From: Ruegeria sp. TM1040
Lineage (GTDB): Bacteria > Pseudomonadota > Alphaproteobacteria > Rhodobacterales > Rhodobacteraceae
Direction: 5' to 3'
Assembly (NCBI RefSeq): GCF_000014065.1
Contig: NC_008044.1
Span: 271,501 to 335,500 of the forward strand
DNA: 64,000 nucleotides
The position numbers were made by a program, and so were the translations under genes. Within the stretch, counting starts at the first letter, position 1. The number at the start of each line of letters is the position of its first letter. Below the pieces are notes generated by a model. It was not told the DNA's origin. It did no database searches and saw only the letters and a list, made by a program, of their open reading frames with translations. Below, piece by piece: positions 34,687 to 42,850 of this stretch.

Positions 34687-35378
34687 GGGCGATGAAAATA
34701 TCTCATGTGGTGGGCAGATTGCGCAGGCTGGCGTCCGGCACCGTCACTGAGCGGGCAGGCCCGGCGCGCGATGCAGCCCGATGCCATGCACTCCGCCCCC
34801 TGTGGTGTGTCCAGGTGGTTGTGGCAGGCTGCCAGTTTATAGGGGCCTTCGTCAACCAAGGCGTGTACGGGGCAGGCCGAGAGGCAAGGGCGCGCGGCGC
34901 AGCTTGCACAGGGAGAGCGGGAAAGCCGGGGCGGTGGGGTCGCAAATGTCTCGTCAAAAAACAGGGCTCCGCGGTAGGAAATCAGCATGCCGACCTCATC
35001 ATGCACCAGCAGTTGCGACGGAGATGTGAAGGCGCGCCCCGAGGCGAGCGCCCAGGCGACAAATGGCGCGTAGGGTGGCCCGCCAAAGGGAAATTCTGCC
35101 TTCTGTGCCCCATGGTCGTGCGCCAGTCTTTCAATCACCCGGCGGGAGTAGCGATCAACCGGATCCGGCCTGTTGTCGCGGCCCTCGGGGGCGGTTGACA
35201 GCACCTGCCAAAAGGTAGACGCGGCGCCGATCAGGATCAATGTGCCGCTATCATAGCCGGGCACAGGCACACGTTTAGGGTGAACACTGCCATAAACCAT
35301 CAAACCAAGCGGAGGGAGCGCTGCCGAGAGCTGGTCGTATCGGTTTTGAAGGTCTGGAGAAAACTGAGGGGCTGCCAT
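34683..35378 (-). CDS. 4Fe-4S ferredoxin-like protein
   Basis: From MAAPQFSPDLQNRYDQL the product is 231 residues. The C-terminal part has the cluster ligands CASCAARPCLSACPV and a second group, CHNHLD...CMASGCIARRACP, that fits 4Fe-4S binding. The N-terminal 130 residues have GLMVYGSVHPKRV and LILIGAASTFWQVL, unlike classic ferredoxins and loosely like the epoxyqueuosine reductase C-terminal layout. It is a conserved-hypothetical redox protein coupled to sixA. No partner is known. Confidence 0.65.
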   Translation of the reverse strand: MAAPQFSPDLQNRYDQLSAALPPLGLMVYGSVHPKRVPVPGYDSGTLILIGAASTFWQVLSTAPEGRDNRPDPVDRYSRRVIERLAHDHGAQKAEFPFGGPPYAPFVAWALASGRAFTSPSQLLVHDEVGMLISYRGALFFDETFATPPPRLSRSPCASCAARPCLSACPVHALVDEGPYKLAACHNHLDTPQGAECMASGCIARRACPLSDGAGRQPAQSAHHMRYFHRP

Positions 35379-35506
35379 TGCCCCAGAAGACCCTGAACCG
35401 GGCGTTCTGGCAAGCCTGCGCGCAGACAAGGGCTGCGCGGGGCATTTGTATCGGCCGGGTCGTGGTCCCGAGACGCCCGGGACCAATACAGCGCATCAGC
35501 TGAGGA

Positions 35507-36367
35507 TCAGCTGCGGATCATCGAGCCTGCGCCGTGATCCGTGAACAGCTCCAACAGGACCGCGTTGGGCACGCGTCCGTCGACGATGGTGCAGGCGCGC
35601 ACCCCGCCGCGGACGGCGGCCAGAGCGGTCTCGGTCTTGGGAATCATACCACCGGCGATCACGCCCGCGGCGGTCATTTCCTCCACATCGGCGGCCTTGA
35701 GCTCGGTCACGACCACACCTTCGGCGTTCTTCACACCGGCCACATCCGTCAGCAGCAAGAGCCGGTCGGCCTTGAGTGCGGCGGCCACGGCGCCTGCGGC
35801 GGTGTCGCCGTTGATGTTGAAGGTTTCGCCGGCCGTCCCGGAGCCGATGGGGGCAATCACGGGGATGAACTCTTTTTCAAAGAGGTTCTTCAGCATGTCG
35901 GCGTTCACCTCGGAAGGGGTGCCCACGAAGCCAAGTGCGGGATCGGTTGCCTCGCAGGTGATGAGGTTGGCGTCTTTGCCCGACAGGCCAATCCCCTTGC
36001 CGCCCTGGGCGTTGATCGCCTGCACGATGCGCTTGTTGACCATGCCGGAGAGCACCATCTCCACCACTTCCATGGTGGCTGCGTCGGTGACGCGCTTGCC
36101 GTTCACGAATTCGGACTTGATCTGCAGCTTGTCGAGCAGCGCGTTGATCATCGGCCCGCCGCCATGCACGATCACCGGGTTCACGCCCACCTGACGTAGA
36201 AGCACCACGTCGCGGGCAAAGCTCTCCATGCCTTCGTCGCTGCCCATGGCGTGACCGCCGAGCTTGATGACCACGATGGCGTCGTCATAGCGCTGCAGGT
36301 AGGGCAGGGCGCTTGAGAGGGTTTCGGCAGTGGCAATCCAGTCGCGGTTCATGTCTCTGGTCTTCAT
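35507..36367 (-). CDS. argB: Acetylglutamate kinase
   Basis: From [17 protein letters not shown] the product is 286 residues. An ATG five codons further in is also possible. Signatures: [10 protein letters not shown] (phosphate loop), [24 protein letters not shown] and [17 protein letters not shown]. It phosphorylates N-acetylglutamate in arginine synthesis. The N-terminal extension of 25-30 residues before VIKLGG is the helix that allows hexamer formation in arginine-sensitive forms. A stem GGTCCCG...CGGGACC lies just after the gene (35464-35484). Confidence 0.95.
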   Translation of the reverse strand: MKTRDMNRDWIATAETLSSALPYLQRYDDAIVVIKLGGHAMGSDEGMESFARDVVLLRQVGVNPVIVHGGGPMINALLDKLQIKSEFVNGKRVTDAATMEVVEMVLSGMVNKRIVQAINAQGGKGIGLSGKDANLITCEATDPALGFVGTPSEVNADMLKNLFEKEFIPVIAPIGSGTAGETFNINGDTAAGAVAAALKADRLLLLTDVAGVKNAEGVVVTELKAADVEEMTAAGVIAGGMIPKTETALAAVRGGVRACTIVDGRVPNAVLLELFTDHGAGSMIRS

Positions 36368-36588
36368 CTGTCTGGTCCTGAGGCCTCGGGGGATGCCGGG
36401 GCGAAGTGTTCCATCGGTGTTACGCATTTCCGGCCCGCCTGCCAAGCAGGATCTGGTTGCAGCGCTCCTCTCCGATGGGGATCTGACCCGCATGGTGGTG
36501 CAGGGCGCCCTCTGCTGTGCCGGATGCCATTGCCGTGGCGGCACGGGCTGCTAAGGTCTGCGCAGCATCAGCCGTGAGAGGACAGCCC

Positions 36589-37320
36589 ATGCGTCGCAAA
36601 ACCCTGCTCTTGACCGGAGCCAGCCGGGGCATCGGCCATGCCACCGTGCGCCGGTTCAACGCCGAGGGATGGCGGGTGATTACCTGTTCACGCCAACCGT
36701 TTCCCAAGGAATGCCCCTGGGGCGGCGGCGAGGAAAACCATGTGCAGCTGGATCTGTCGGACCCCTCGGATACCATCAATGCGGTTGGTGTCATTCAGGA
36801 ACGTCTGGAGGACGGCAGGCTTGACGCTTTGGTCAACAACGCGGGTATCTCGCCCAAGGGCCCCGATGGCGAGCGGCTGAGCACGCTCAACACCGATCTG
36901 ATGGATTGGGCCAAGGTGTTTCACGTCAATTTCTTTGCCTCGGTGGTGCTGGCGCGCGGCCTGCGCGAGGAACTGGCCGCGGCCAAGGGGGCAGTGGTCA
37001 ATGTGACCTCGATTGCGGGCAGTCGGGTGCATCCTTTTGCGGGGGCGGCCTATGCCACCTCAAAGGCGGCGCTGGCGGCGCTGACGCGCGAGATGGCGCA
37101 TGACTTCGGGCCGATGGGCGTGCGCGTAAATGCGATTGCGCCGGGCGAGGTGGAGACCTCGATCCTCAGCCCTGGCACCGACAAGATCGTGGAAAAGCTG
37201 CCGATGCGCAGGCTTGGCCAGCCCTCCGAGGTGGCGGATGCGATCTATTTCCTGTGCTCGGAGAAGAGCAGCTATATTTCCGGCACCGAGATCGAGGTGA
37301 ACGGCGCGCAGCACGTCTGA
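36589..37320 (+). CDS. Short-chain dehydrogenase/reductase
   Basis: From MRRKTLLLTGASRGIGHA (after GAGAGGA) the product is 243 residues. Classic SDR marks: TGASRGIG for the cofactor, NNAGIS, Ser in VTSIAGS, and catalytic YATSK. The basic SRQP after the second strand suggests NADP preference. The substrate is unknown. It is divergent from argB. Confidence 0.9.
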   Translation: MRRKTLLLTGASRGIGHATVRRFNAEGWRVITCSRQPFPKECPWGGGEENHVQLDLSDPSDTINAVGVIQERLEDGRLDALVNNAGISPKGPDGERLSTLNTDLMDWAKVFHVNFFASVVLARGLREELAAAKGAVVNVTSIAGSRVHPFAGAAYATSKAALAALTREMAHDFGPMGVRVNAIAPGEVETSILSPGTDKIVEKLPMRRLGQPSEVADAIYFLCSEKSSYISGTEIEVNGAQHV

Positions 37321-37333
37321 ACGCCGCAGGATT

Positions 37334-37361
37334 GGCCCGGCCTTGTGCGCAAAGCCGGGCC
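37334..37361. terminator. Hairpin between convergent SDR and PepSY genes
   Basis: An 11-bp stem with one C-A mismatch (GGCCCGGC-C-TTG, loop TGCG, CAA-A-GCCGGGCC) lies 13 bases after the SDR stop and 5 bases before the PepSY gene end. It is probably a bidirectional terminator although it has no T run. Confidence 0.55.
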
Positions 37362-37366
37362 GAGGG

Positions 37367-38779
37367 TCAGCTGACCACGCGCTTGAGGCGGGGCAGGTTC
37401 GACAGGATCAGCACATCCAGTGCCAGAACCGCCAAGAGCGTCAGACCCACCAGCGGGAAGGCCAATGAGGCAAAGAGCCCGATCAGCACCGCACCCTTCC
37501 AGAACGGCAGATCCTCGGGCATCGGCGGGGCCGCGAGACGTGCGGCACGCGTGGGGCGGCGCTTGAGCCACATCACCATGCCCGAGATGCAGACAAAGAT
37601 CATCGACAGGCAAAACACCGTGTTCAGAACGAGGTTCCACAGCCCCATGAGCCCCATGTGAAAGGGGATGCCAACCGCCATGGCCTTGCCCGCCAGCGAA
37701 TAATCGTCAAAACGCACGTCCGCCAGGATTTTGCCCGTGTATTGGTCGACATGCACCGTGCGGTCGACAAAGGGGTCCGTGCTGTCCCCGGACATGCTGT
37801 CGCGATTGAGGGTCCAGACCCCATTGGCATCGCGCGGGAGGGCGACGCGGAAGCGGCCTTCCATCCCGAGCGCGCGCCCAAGCGCAATCACCGACCCCAG
37901 CGAGACCGCTTCGCCCGGTGCAAGCCCCTGTGTTCCGGCGGTGGAGCCAGACATGGGCATCGGCGTCTGTTCCAGTGCCCAGGGGACATCATTGGTGCTG
38001 CCGTGGTTCAGATGCGCGGCATGGGTGCTGTCCGAGGTGGGCACGGCGTCCCATTTCTGCGCCGGAAAGCTGGACCAGGCCTGCACGAATTTCTCACCCC
38101 AGATGCCGGTCCAGGCCAGACCGGAAATGAGAAACACCACCAGAAGGCCGGACATCCAAAAGCCCAGCACCCCGTGGAGGTTTTTCCATAGGGCGCGTCG
38201 CCGCGCGCGCAGATCCGGCAGCAGCGCTGCACGCCAGTTGCCGCGCGGCCACCAGAGGTAGAGCCCGGTGACAACCAGCACAATCCCGAGCCCGGCTGCG
38301 ATCTCGATCAGGCGGTCGCCCGTCTCTCCGATCAGGAGAGTTCCATGCATATTGTCGGCCCAGTCGTACCACCCGGCGCGCCGGTCCCAGATCTCAAGCA
38401 CCTCGCCCGTGTATTGGTTGAGAGCAACCATCCGGTTTCCGCCCTGAGGCGGGGCAATGCGATAGACGGTGGCGAGATCGGCGCTCTTGGGGGCGATCCA
38501 TTCGACAATTGCGCCAGGCTGGGCGGCCAGGACGGCCTGCATCTGCGCCTCGATCGGCATCTCGACGCCCGTGACTGAGACGCGCAGGGTCTCGCCGTCG
38601 CGACCGTCCACCTGCGTGATGAACATCATCATCAGACCGGTGACGGCCAGCATGATCAGAAAGGGAATAACGTAAAGCCCTGCGTAGAAATGCCAGCGCC
38701 AGGCGGCGAAGTAGAATTTCTGCGACAGGTTCGGGGCGGCGGGACGGCTGTCCACGCCGGTGGTTTGGCTGAGTGCCAT
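37367..38779 (-). CDS. PepSY-associated membrane protein
   Basis: From MALSQTTGVDSRP the product is 470 residues with four membrane helices (near residues 25, 180, 205-230 and 370-450). WRWHFYAGLYVIPFLIMLAVTG is the usual PepSY_TM first helix, and a PepSY-type HVDQYTGKILADVRF lies before the third helix. Members with this layout often sit near siderophore or heme uptake genes and may reduce metal complexes, but none is nearby here. It is followed on the same strand by a small DUF2946-like gene further upstream. Confidence 0.85.
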   Translation of the reverse strand: MALSQTTGVDSRPAAPNLSQKFYFAAWRWHFYAGLYVIPFLIMLAVTGLMMMFITQVDGRDGETLRVSVTGVEMPIEAQMQAVLAAQPGAIVEWIAPKSADLATVYRIAPPQGGNRMVALNQYTGEVLEIWDRRAGWYDWADNMHGTLLIGETGDRLIEIAAGLGIVLVVTGLYLWWPRGNWRAALLPDLRARRRALWKNLHGVLGFWMSGLLVVFLISGLAWTGIWGEKFVQAWSSFPAQKWDAVPTSDSTHAAHLNHGSTNDVPWALEQTPMPMSGSTAGTQGLAPGEAVSLGSVIALGRALGMEGRFRVALPRDANGVWTLNRDSMSGDSTDPFVDRTVHVDQYTGKILADVRFDDYSLAGKAMAVGIPFHMGLMGLWNLVLNTVFCLSMIFVCISGMVMWLKRRPTRAARLAAPPMPEDLPFWKGAVLIGLFASLAFPLVGLTLLAVLALDVLILSNLPRLKRVVS

Positions 38780-38847
38780 TGTGGGATGTCTCCATACCAG
38801 TAAGACCACGTTAAAACGCGGTGAAATCAGGGTGATTTTTGCAAGGA

Positions 38848-39180
38848 TCAGGAGAGAGCGGGCGGGCCGCGGGCGTCATAGCGCCAGTGAAAGCCAGCGC
38901 TGTGATGGGTAAACGGCGCGCGCGCCCAGAGATCGCGCTCCGGCCCGCTCAGGGGCAGGGGCAGGAGGACCGCGTCATGCGCCGCAAGCGTGGGCTGCGC
39001 CGCAAACGGACAGTCGCGGCTGGTGCTTTGGTCTTCGTCGTGGGCCGGCACAGGCGCGCCCAGATCGACCCAGCGTTCCTCGACGCCCTCGGGGGTACAG
39101 AGCACCAGCAGCACCTTGCCATCCTGCGCCGTCACCGGCATCCAGCCCGCCGGGATCAACCCGGCGATCAGAATGGCCAT
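38848..39180 (-). CDS. DUF2946-like small protein
   Basis: The 110-residue product has a hydrophobic N-terminus with GLIPAGWMPV, two isolated cysteines (VLLVLCTPEG and CPFAA) and a C-terminal His-rich tail (THHSAGFHWRYD). This matches the general look of DUF2946 proteins, which often accompany PepSY or copper/TonB genes. The frame stays open for about 14 codons upstream of the ATG (reading RRLRRLLSHLGL) without another good start, so the true start may be a rare codon. It lies between engB and the PepSY gene on the same strand. Confidence 0.55.
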   Translation of the reverse strand: MAILIAGLIPAGWMPVTAQDGKVLLVLCTPEGVEERWVDLGAPVPAHDEDQSTSRDCPFAAQPTLAAHDAVLLPLPLSGPERDLWARAPFTHHSAGFHWRYDARGPPALS

Positions 39181-39214
39181 CAGGCCCAGATGTGACAGCA
39201 GGCGGCGCAGGCGC

Positions 39215-39865
39215 CTAGTCCAGATGCGCGATAATCGAGCGCAGGGTGGCGATGCCGTCGCCTTTTTCCGAGGAGGTCAGCACGATCTCGGGATAGGCGG
39301 CGGGGTGTTTGGAGAGCGCGTCGCGCACCTGATCAAGGATTTTGGCGCGGTCCTTCTCTTTCACCTTGTCGGCTTTGGTCATCACCACCTGAAAGGTCAC
39401 GGCCGACGTATCAAGAAGCTTCATGATCTCTTCGTCGACCTTTTTGACACCGTGACGGGTGTCAATCAGCACAAAGGCGCGGCGCAGGGTCTGGCGGCCC
39501 GAGAGATACTGTTTCAGGAGACGCTGCCATTTCTCCACCACGGCGAGCGGCGCGTTGGCATAGCCATAGCCGGGCAGGTCCACGAGATAGAGCTCGGGCC
39601 CCTGGGTGAAGAAGTTGATCTCCTGCGTGCGCCCCGGCGTGTTTGAGGCGCGCGCCAACCCTTTGGTGCCGGTGAGCGCGTTGATGAGCGAGGATTTCCC
39701 CACGTTGGAGCGCCCGGCAAAGCAGACCTCGATGCGGTCCGCGGGCGGCAGGCCGGACATGGCGACCACGCCCTTGAGGAACTCGGACTGGCCGGCAAAG
39801 AGCTTGCGCCCGGTTTCCATGGCCGCTGCATCGGGCTCTTCGGCGAGGGGAAAGGGAAGCTGCAT
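39215..39865 (-). CDS. engB: Ribosome biogenesis GTP-binding protein EngB/YsxC
   Basis: The 216-residue GTPase has G1 AGRSNVGKSSLIN, G3 DLPGYGYANAP and G4 TKADK, with the family marker TPGRTQEINFF in switch I. It helps late 50S subunit assembly. Its ATG overlaps the MOSC gene stop in TGATG. The longer frame upstream reads through the MOSC gene and is rejected. Confidence 0.95.
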   Translation of the reverse strand: MQLPFPLAEEPDAAAMETGRKLFAGQSEFLKGVVAMSGLPPADRIEVCFAGRSNVGKSSLINALTGTKGLARASNTPGRTQEINFFTQGPELYLVDLPGYGYANAPLAVVEKWQRLLKQYLSGRQTLRRAFVLIDTRHGVKKVDEEIMKLLDTSAVTFQVVMTKADKVKEKDRAKILDQVRDALSKHPAAYPEIVLTSSEKGDGIATLRSIIAHLD

Positions 39866-40602
39866 CACAGAACCTCTAGGCTGTCGGAAAGCGCGATGTC
39901 GCCATCGCTCAGGACTCTGGCGCGGATGCCAAAATCGGTGTGGCCCCAATGCTCGCGCAGCGCTTTCAGCGTGTTGGCATCGCGCGCGCCGGTCTCGGGG
40001 TTGGTCTCGGTGGCGCGACAACGGGTGATACGGTCCACCACCTCAAGGCGCGCGGTTCCTATCTTGAGCTCGCGCCCGACCCAGTCAAATTCTTCAAAGG
40101 GGGCGGTGCCGTCGATCCAGAGATTGCCCCGGAACCGGCGCGGGTCGAGCTCCTGTCCCAGCGCATCACCAAGCGCCTTGAGGGAGGTGAGCGACAGGAT
40201 CGCTACGGCAGAGAAATCCGCATCCGCCATGCCGCCCGCGGGGGCCTTGATGAGCGTATGAGGCTGAGGGCGCTCGGCGGGGTAGAGCGGCAGGAGCCAC
40301 TCCAGAAGCCGTGCGCCATCGGTGGCCGGATCAAGGGTGATCTCGCCCTGTTTGGGGTGGCGCAGGGTGATCTGGTTGCCTTGCGTCTCGGCGGTGATCG
40401 CCATCAGTTCGGGACCAAAGCAGCCGCGCGCAAAATTGCGGCAAGGCTGCCATGCGCCGGTGTCCTCGGAGGTGCCGGTCAACACTGCCCAGGCCCGATC
40501 CAACGGCATAGGCCCGCCTGTTTCCAAGCGGACCTCTGTCAGTGGTTCGGCCCCGATCCCCTTGATCGGGTGCCGCCACATTTGTCTGACAGTTGCTGTC
40601 AT
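39865..40602 (-). CDS. MOSC domain protein
   Basis: The 245-residue protein starts with the MOSC N-terminal beta-barrel (MWRHPIKGIGAEPLTEV) and continues into a MOSC domain with FRGNLWIDGTAPFEEFDWVG. MOSC proteins are pyridoxal-independent sulfur carriers related to molybdenum cofactor sulfurase and YiiM/mARC. The usual cysteine is in the segment ITRCRATETNPETG. The substrate is unknown. It overlaps yidC (ATGA) and engB. Confidence 0.88.
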   Translation of the reverse strand: MTATVRQMWRHPIKGIGAEPLTEVRLETGGPMPLDRAWAVLTGTSEDTGAWQPCRNFARGCFGPELMAITAETQGNQITLRHPKQGEITLDPATDGARLLEWLLPLYPAERPQPHTLIKAPAGGMADADFSAVAILSLTSLKALGDALGQELDPRRFRGNLWIDGTAPFEEFDWVGRELKIGTARLEVVDRITRCRATETNPETGARDANTLKALREHWGHTDFGIRARVLSDGDIALSDSLEVL

Positions 40603-42425
40603 TTCTTCTCGGCTTTCTCGGCTTTGTCCTTCTTGAAGCCTGACTTGATATTGCCAAAGACATCAGGGGTATAGCCGTGCGAGCGCATGATCAGATACTG
40701 CTGGGTGAAGGTGATCACGTTGTTGGTGATCCAGTAGACCACGAGGCCCGAGGCAAAGCCGCCCAGCATGAACATGAAGACCCAAGGCATCCACGCAAAG
40801 ATCATGCGCTGGGTTTCATCCGTCGGGGCAGGGTTCAGTTTCTGCTGTACCCACATGGAGACCCCGAGGAGGATCGGCAGGATGCCGATGAAGACCAGCG
40901 ACAGCAGGCTGTCGGGGGCCGGTGCCGCCCAGGGCAGCAGGCCAAAGAGGTTGAAGAGCGAGGTGGGATCGGGCACCGAGAGATCCTGGAAGGGACCAAA
41001 GAAGGCTGCATGGCGCAGCTCGAGTGTCACGAAGATCACCTTGTAGAGCGAGAAGAAGATCGGGATCTGGATCAGGATCGGCAGACAGCCTGCGGCCGGA
41101 TTGACTTTCTCGCGCTTGTAGAGCTCCATCATCTCCTTTTGCATCTTCTGACGGTCATCGCCCGCGCGTTCGCGCAGCTTTTCCATCTCGGGCTGCAGTT
41201 CCTTCATCCGCGCCATCGAGGCGTAGGATTTATAGGCCAGCGGGAAGACGAGGATTTTCAACAGGAACGTCAGCGCGATGATTGCAACACCCATGTTGCC
41301 GATCGCGGCATTGAGCCAGTGCAGCACGGCAAAGATCGGCTTGGTGAAGAAGAAGAACCAACCCCAGTCGATCGAGTCGAGGAAGCCTTCGATGCCTGCA
41401 CGCTCATACTCGCGGATGGTGGCCCATTCCTTCGCGCCCGCAAACAGCTGGGTGTTCGCGCTGGTGCTCTCGCCGGCGGCGAGGGTCACGGTCGGCAGAA
41501 CCACATCCGTCTGGTAGATGTCGCGGCGTTCGTCGTATTTTGCGATGGCGCGGAAGGCCTCACCGGGGGCGGGGATCAGCGTCGACATCCAGTAGTGGCC
41601 GGTAAAGCCAATCCAGCCGTTCTCGGTCACGGTGTTGACCTGCGCGCGCGACCCGTCGCGGGGATCGGGGTCGAAATCGGTCATGTCGTCATAGTCGATT
41701 TCCGACAGCTCGCCATCGGCCATGCCCACAACGCCCTCGTGCAGAACAAAGAAGTTCTCGAGGTTGGCGGGTTCGCCATGCCGGGCGAGGGTGCCGTAGG
41801 GCGCCAGCGCGACGGACGCGCCGGAGCTATTGGTCACCGACTGGGTGATCGAGAACATATAGTCCTCATCGATGGAAACTTCGCGCGAGAAGGTCAGGCC
41901 CTTGCCGTTGTCCCAAGTGAGCGTCACCGGGGTGTCTGGGGTCAGGGTCGCGCCCGCTTCGGCCTGCCAGAGCGTATTGGCGGTGGGCACATCTTCGATG
42001 CCAAGACCGGCCCCCGGCGCCCAGCCGTAAAGCGCGTAGTAGGCATGGGGCTGACCGGCAGGCGACAAGAGCGTCACGATTGGCGAATCGTCATCCAGCG
42101 TCTCGCGGTAGTCCTTGAGCCGCAGATCGTCGATCCGGCCCCCTTTGAGAGAGATGGAGCCCTCGACACGCGGGGTGTCGATCGTGAGGCGCGGGACGTC
42201 TTCGGTGATTTCGGTTTCGGCGGCGGCCGCGTCGACCTCGGCGGTTGCCGCACCGGCACTGGGCGCGGCCGCAGGTGCGGTCGTATCGCCTTGGGGCGCG
42301 GTTTCAGTGACTTCAGTCGCAGGCTGAGGCGCCTCTTCCGGCGGGGGGAAGAAGAAATACCAGCCGAGGATCACCAGGAAACTCAGAGCGGTTGCGAGCA
42401 GTAGATTCTTGTTCTGATCGTCCAT
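40599..42425 (-). CDS. yidC: Membrane protein insertase YidC
   Basis: The 608-residue protein starts MDDQNKNLLLATALSFLVILGWYFFFPPP. A large periplasmic P1 domain (about residues 60-350) follows, then the conserved core from WGWFFFFTKPIFAVLHWLN through MQKEMMELYKREKVNPAAGCLP to GLVVYWITNNVITFTQQY. It inserts membrane proteins with or without SecYEG. GAGGTGG lies ten bases upstream of the ATG. It heads a coupled yidC-MOSC-engB run. Confidence 0.96.
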   Translation of the reverse strand: MDDQNKNLLLATALSFLVILGWYFFFPPPEEAPQPATEVTETAPQGDTTAPAAAPSAGAATAEVDAAAAETEITEDVPRLTIDTPRVEGSISLKGGRIDDLRLKDYRETLDDDSPIVTLLSPAGQPHAYYALYGWAPGAGLGIEDVPTANTLWQAEAGATLTPDTPVTLTWDNGKGLTFSREVSIDEDYMFSITQSVTNSSGASVALAPYGTLARHGEPANLENFFVLHEGVVGMADGELSEIDYDDMTDFDPDPRDGSRAQVNTVTENGWIGFTGHYWMSTLIPAPGEAFRAIAKYDERRDIYQTDVVLPTVTLAAGESTSANTQLFAGAKEWATIREYERAGIEGFLDSIDWGWFFFFTKPIFAVLHWLNAAIGNMGVAIIALTFLLKILVFPLAYKSYASMARMKELQPEMEKLRERAGDDRQKMQKEMMELYKREKVNPAAGCLPILIQIPIFFSLYKVIFVTLELRHAAFFGPFQDLSVPDPTSLFNLFGLLPWAAPAPDSLLSLVFIGILPILLGVSMWVQQKLNPAPTDETQRMIFAWMPWVFMFMLGGFASGLVVYWITNNVITFTQQYLIMRSHGYTPDVFGNIKSGFKKDKAEKAEKK

Positions 42426-42850
42426 CTGGACAGCCACCTCATGCATGCAAAGTCAGGGTGTGGTTCAACAGAGGTCGGTCCGGAAGGTCAAGGGAAATCC
42501 GGGTCTCGCATCCAACTGTGGGCCGGGAATCCCTAAAAATGGGGGCGTGGCGGTGGCGTGGATGCGCAAACCACTTGCCTCGTCGTGTTTTCTCAGGCGC
42601 AAGCGTGCCTCGGGGTGCGTGCCACGGCGCGTCGAAAACGTTGCGCGGATTCGCGGTCAGTGGCAGCAGCGTGAGCCGCGCTTCCAAGACCGGATTATGG
42701 CAAGGTTCGGGGCATCAGAAGGCGGCGCGCGCATGGCGGGCGGGCGCAACGGCCGGCCTTGTCGCTGATCTCTGTACTGATCTCTGACCGGTGGTTTCTG
42801 GCTAGAGGTTTCTGGCAGGTCGTTTCTGGCGGGGCGTCTTCGGCGCGACC
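42426..42850 (-). other. Gene-free gap upstream of yidC, with short repeats
   Basis: No coding region is supported. Two short tandem repeats lie close to the EAL gene end: CTGATCTCTG at 42765 and 42777 (12-bp period), and GTTTCTGGC at 42794, 42808 and 42822 (exact 14-bp period). The yidC promoter should be in this gap; TTGACC is present on the minus strand but without a clear -10. Confidence 0.45.

Noticed and set aside
34680-34705. Further copy of the GATATTTT repeat (ATGAAAATATC)
   Set aside because: It matches only a few bases and lies within the start of sixA and the end of the ferredoxin-like gene.
40677-42404. Open frame of 575 codons opposite yidC
   Set aside because: It is antisense to a certain yidC and shows only low-complexity His/Arg-rich sequence.
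42439-42687. Short minus-strand frame upstream of yidC
   Set aside because: It starts only at TTG, has no ribosome binding site, and its residues are not protein-like.
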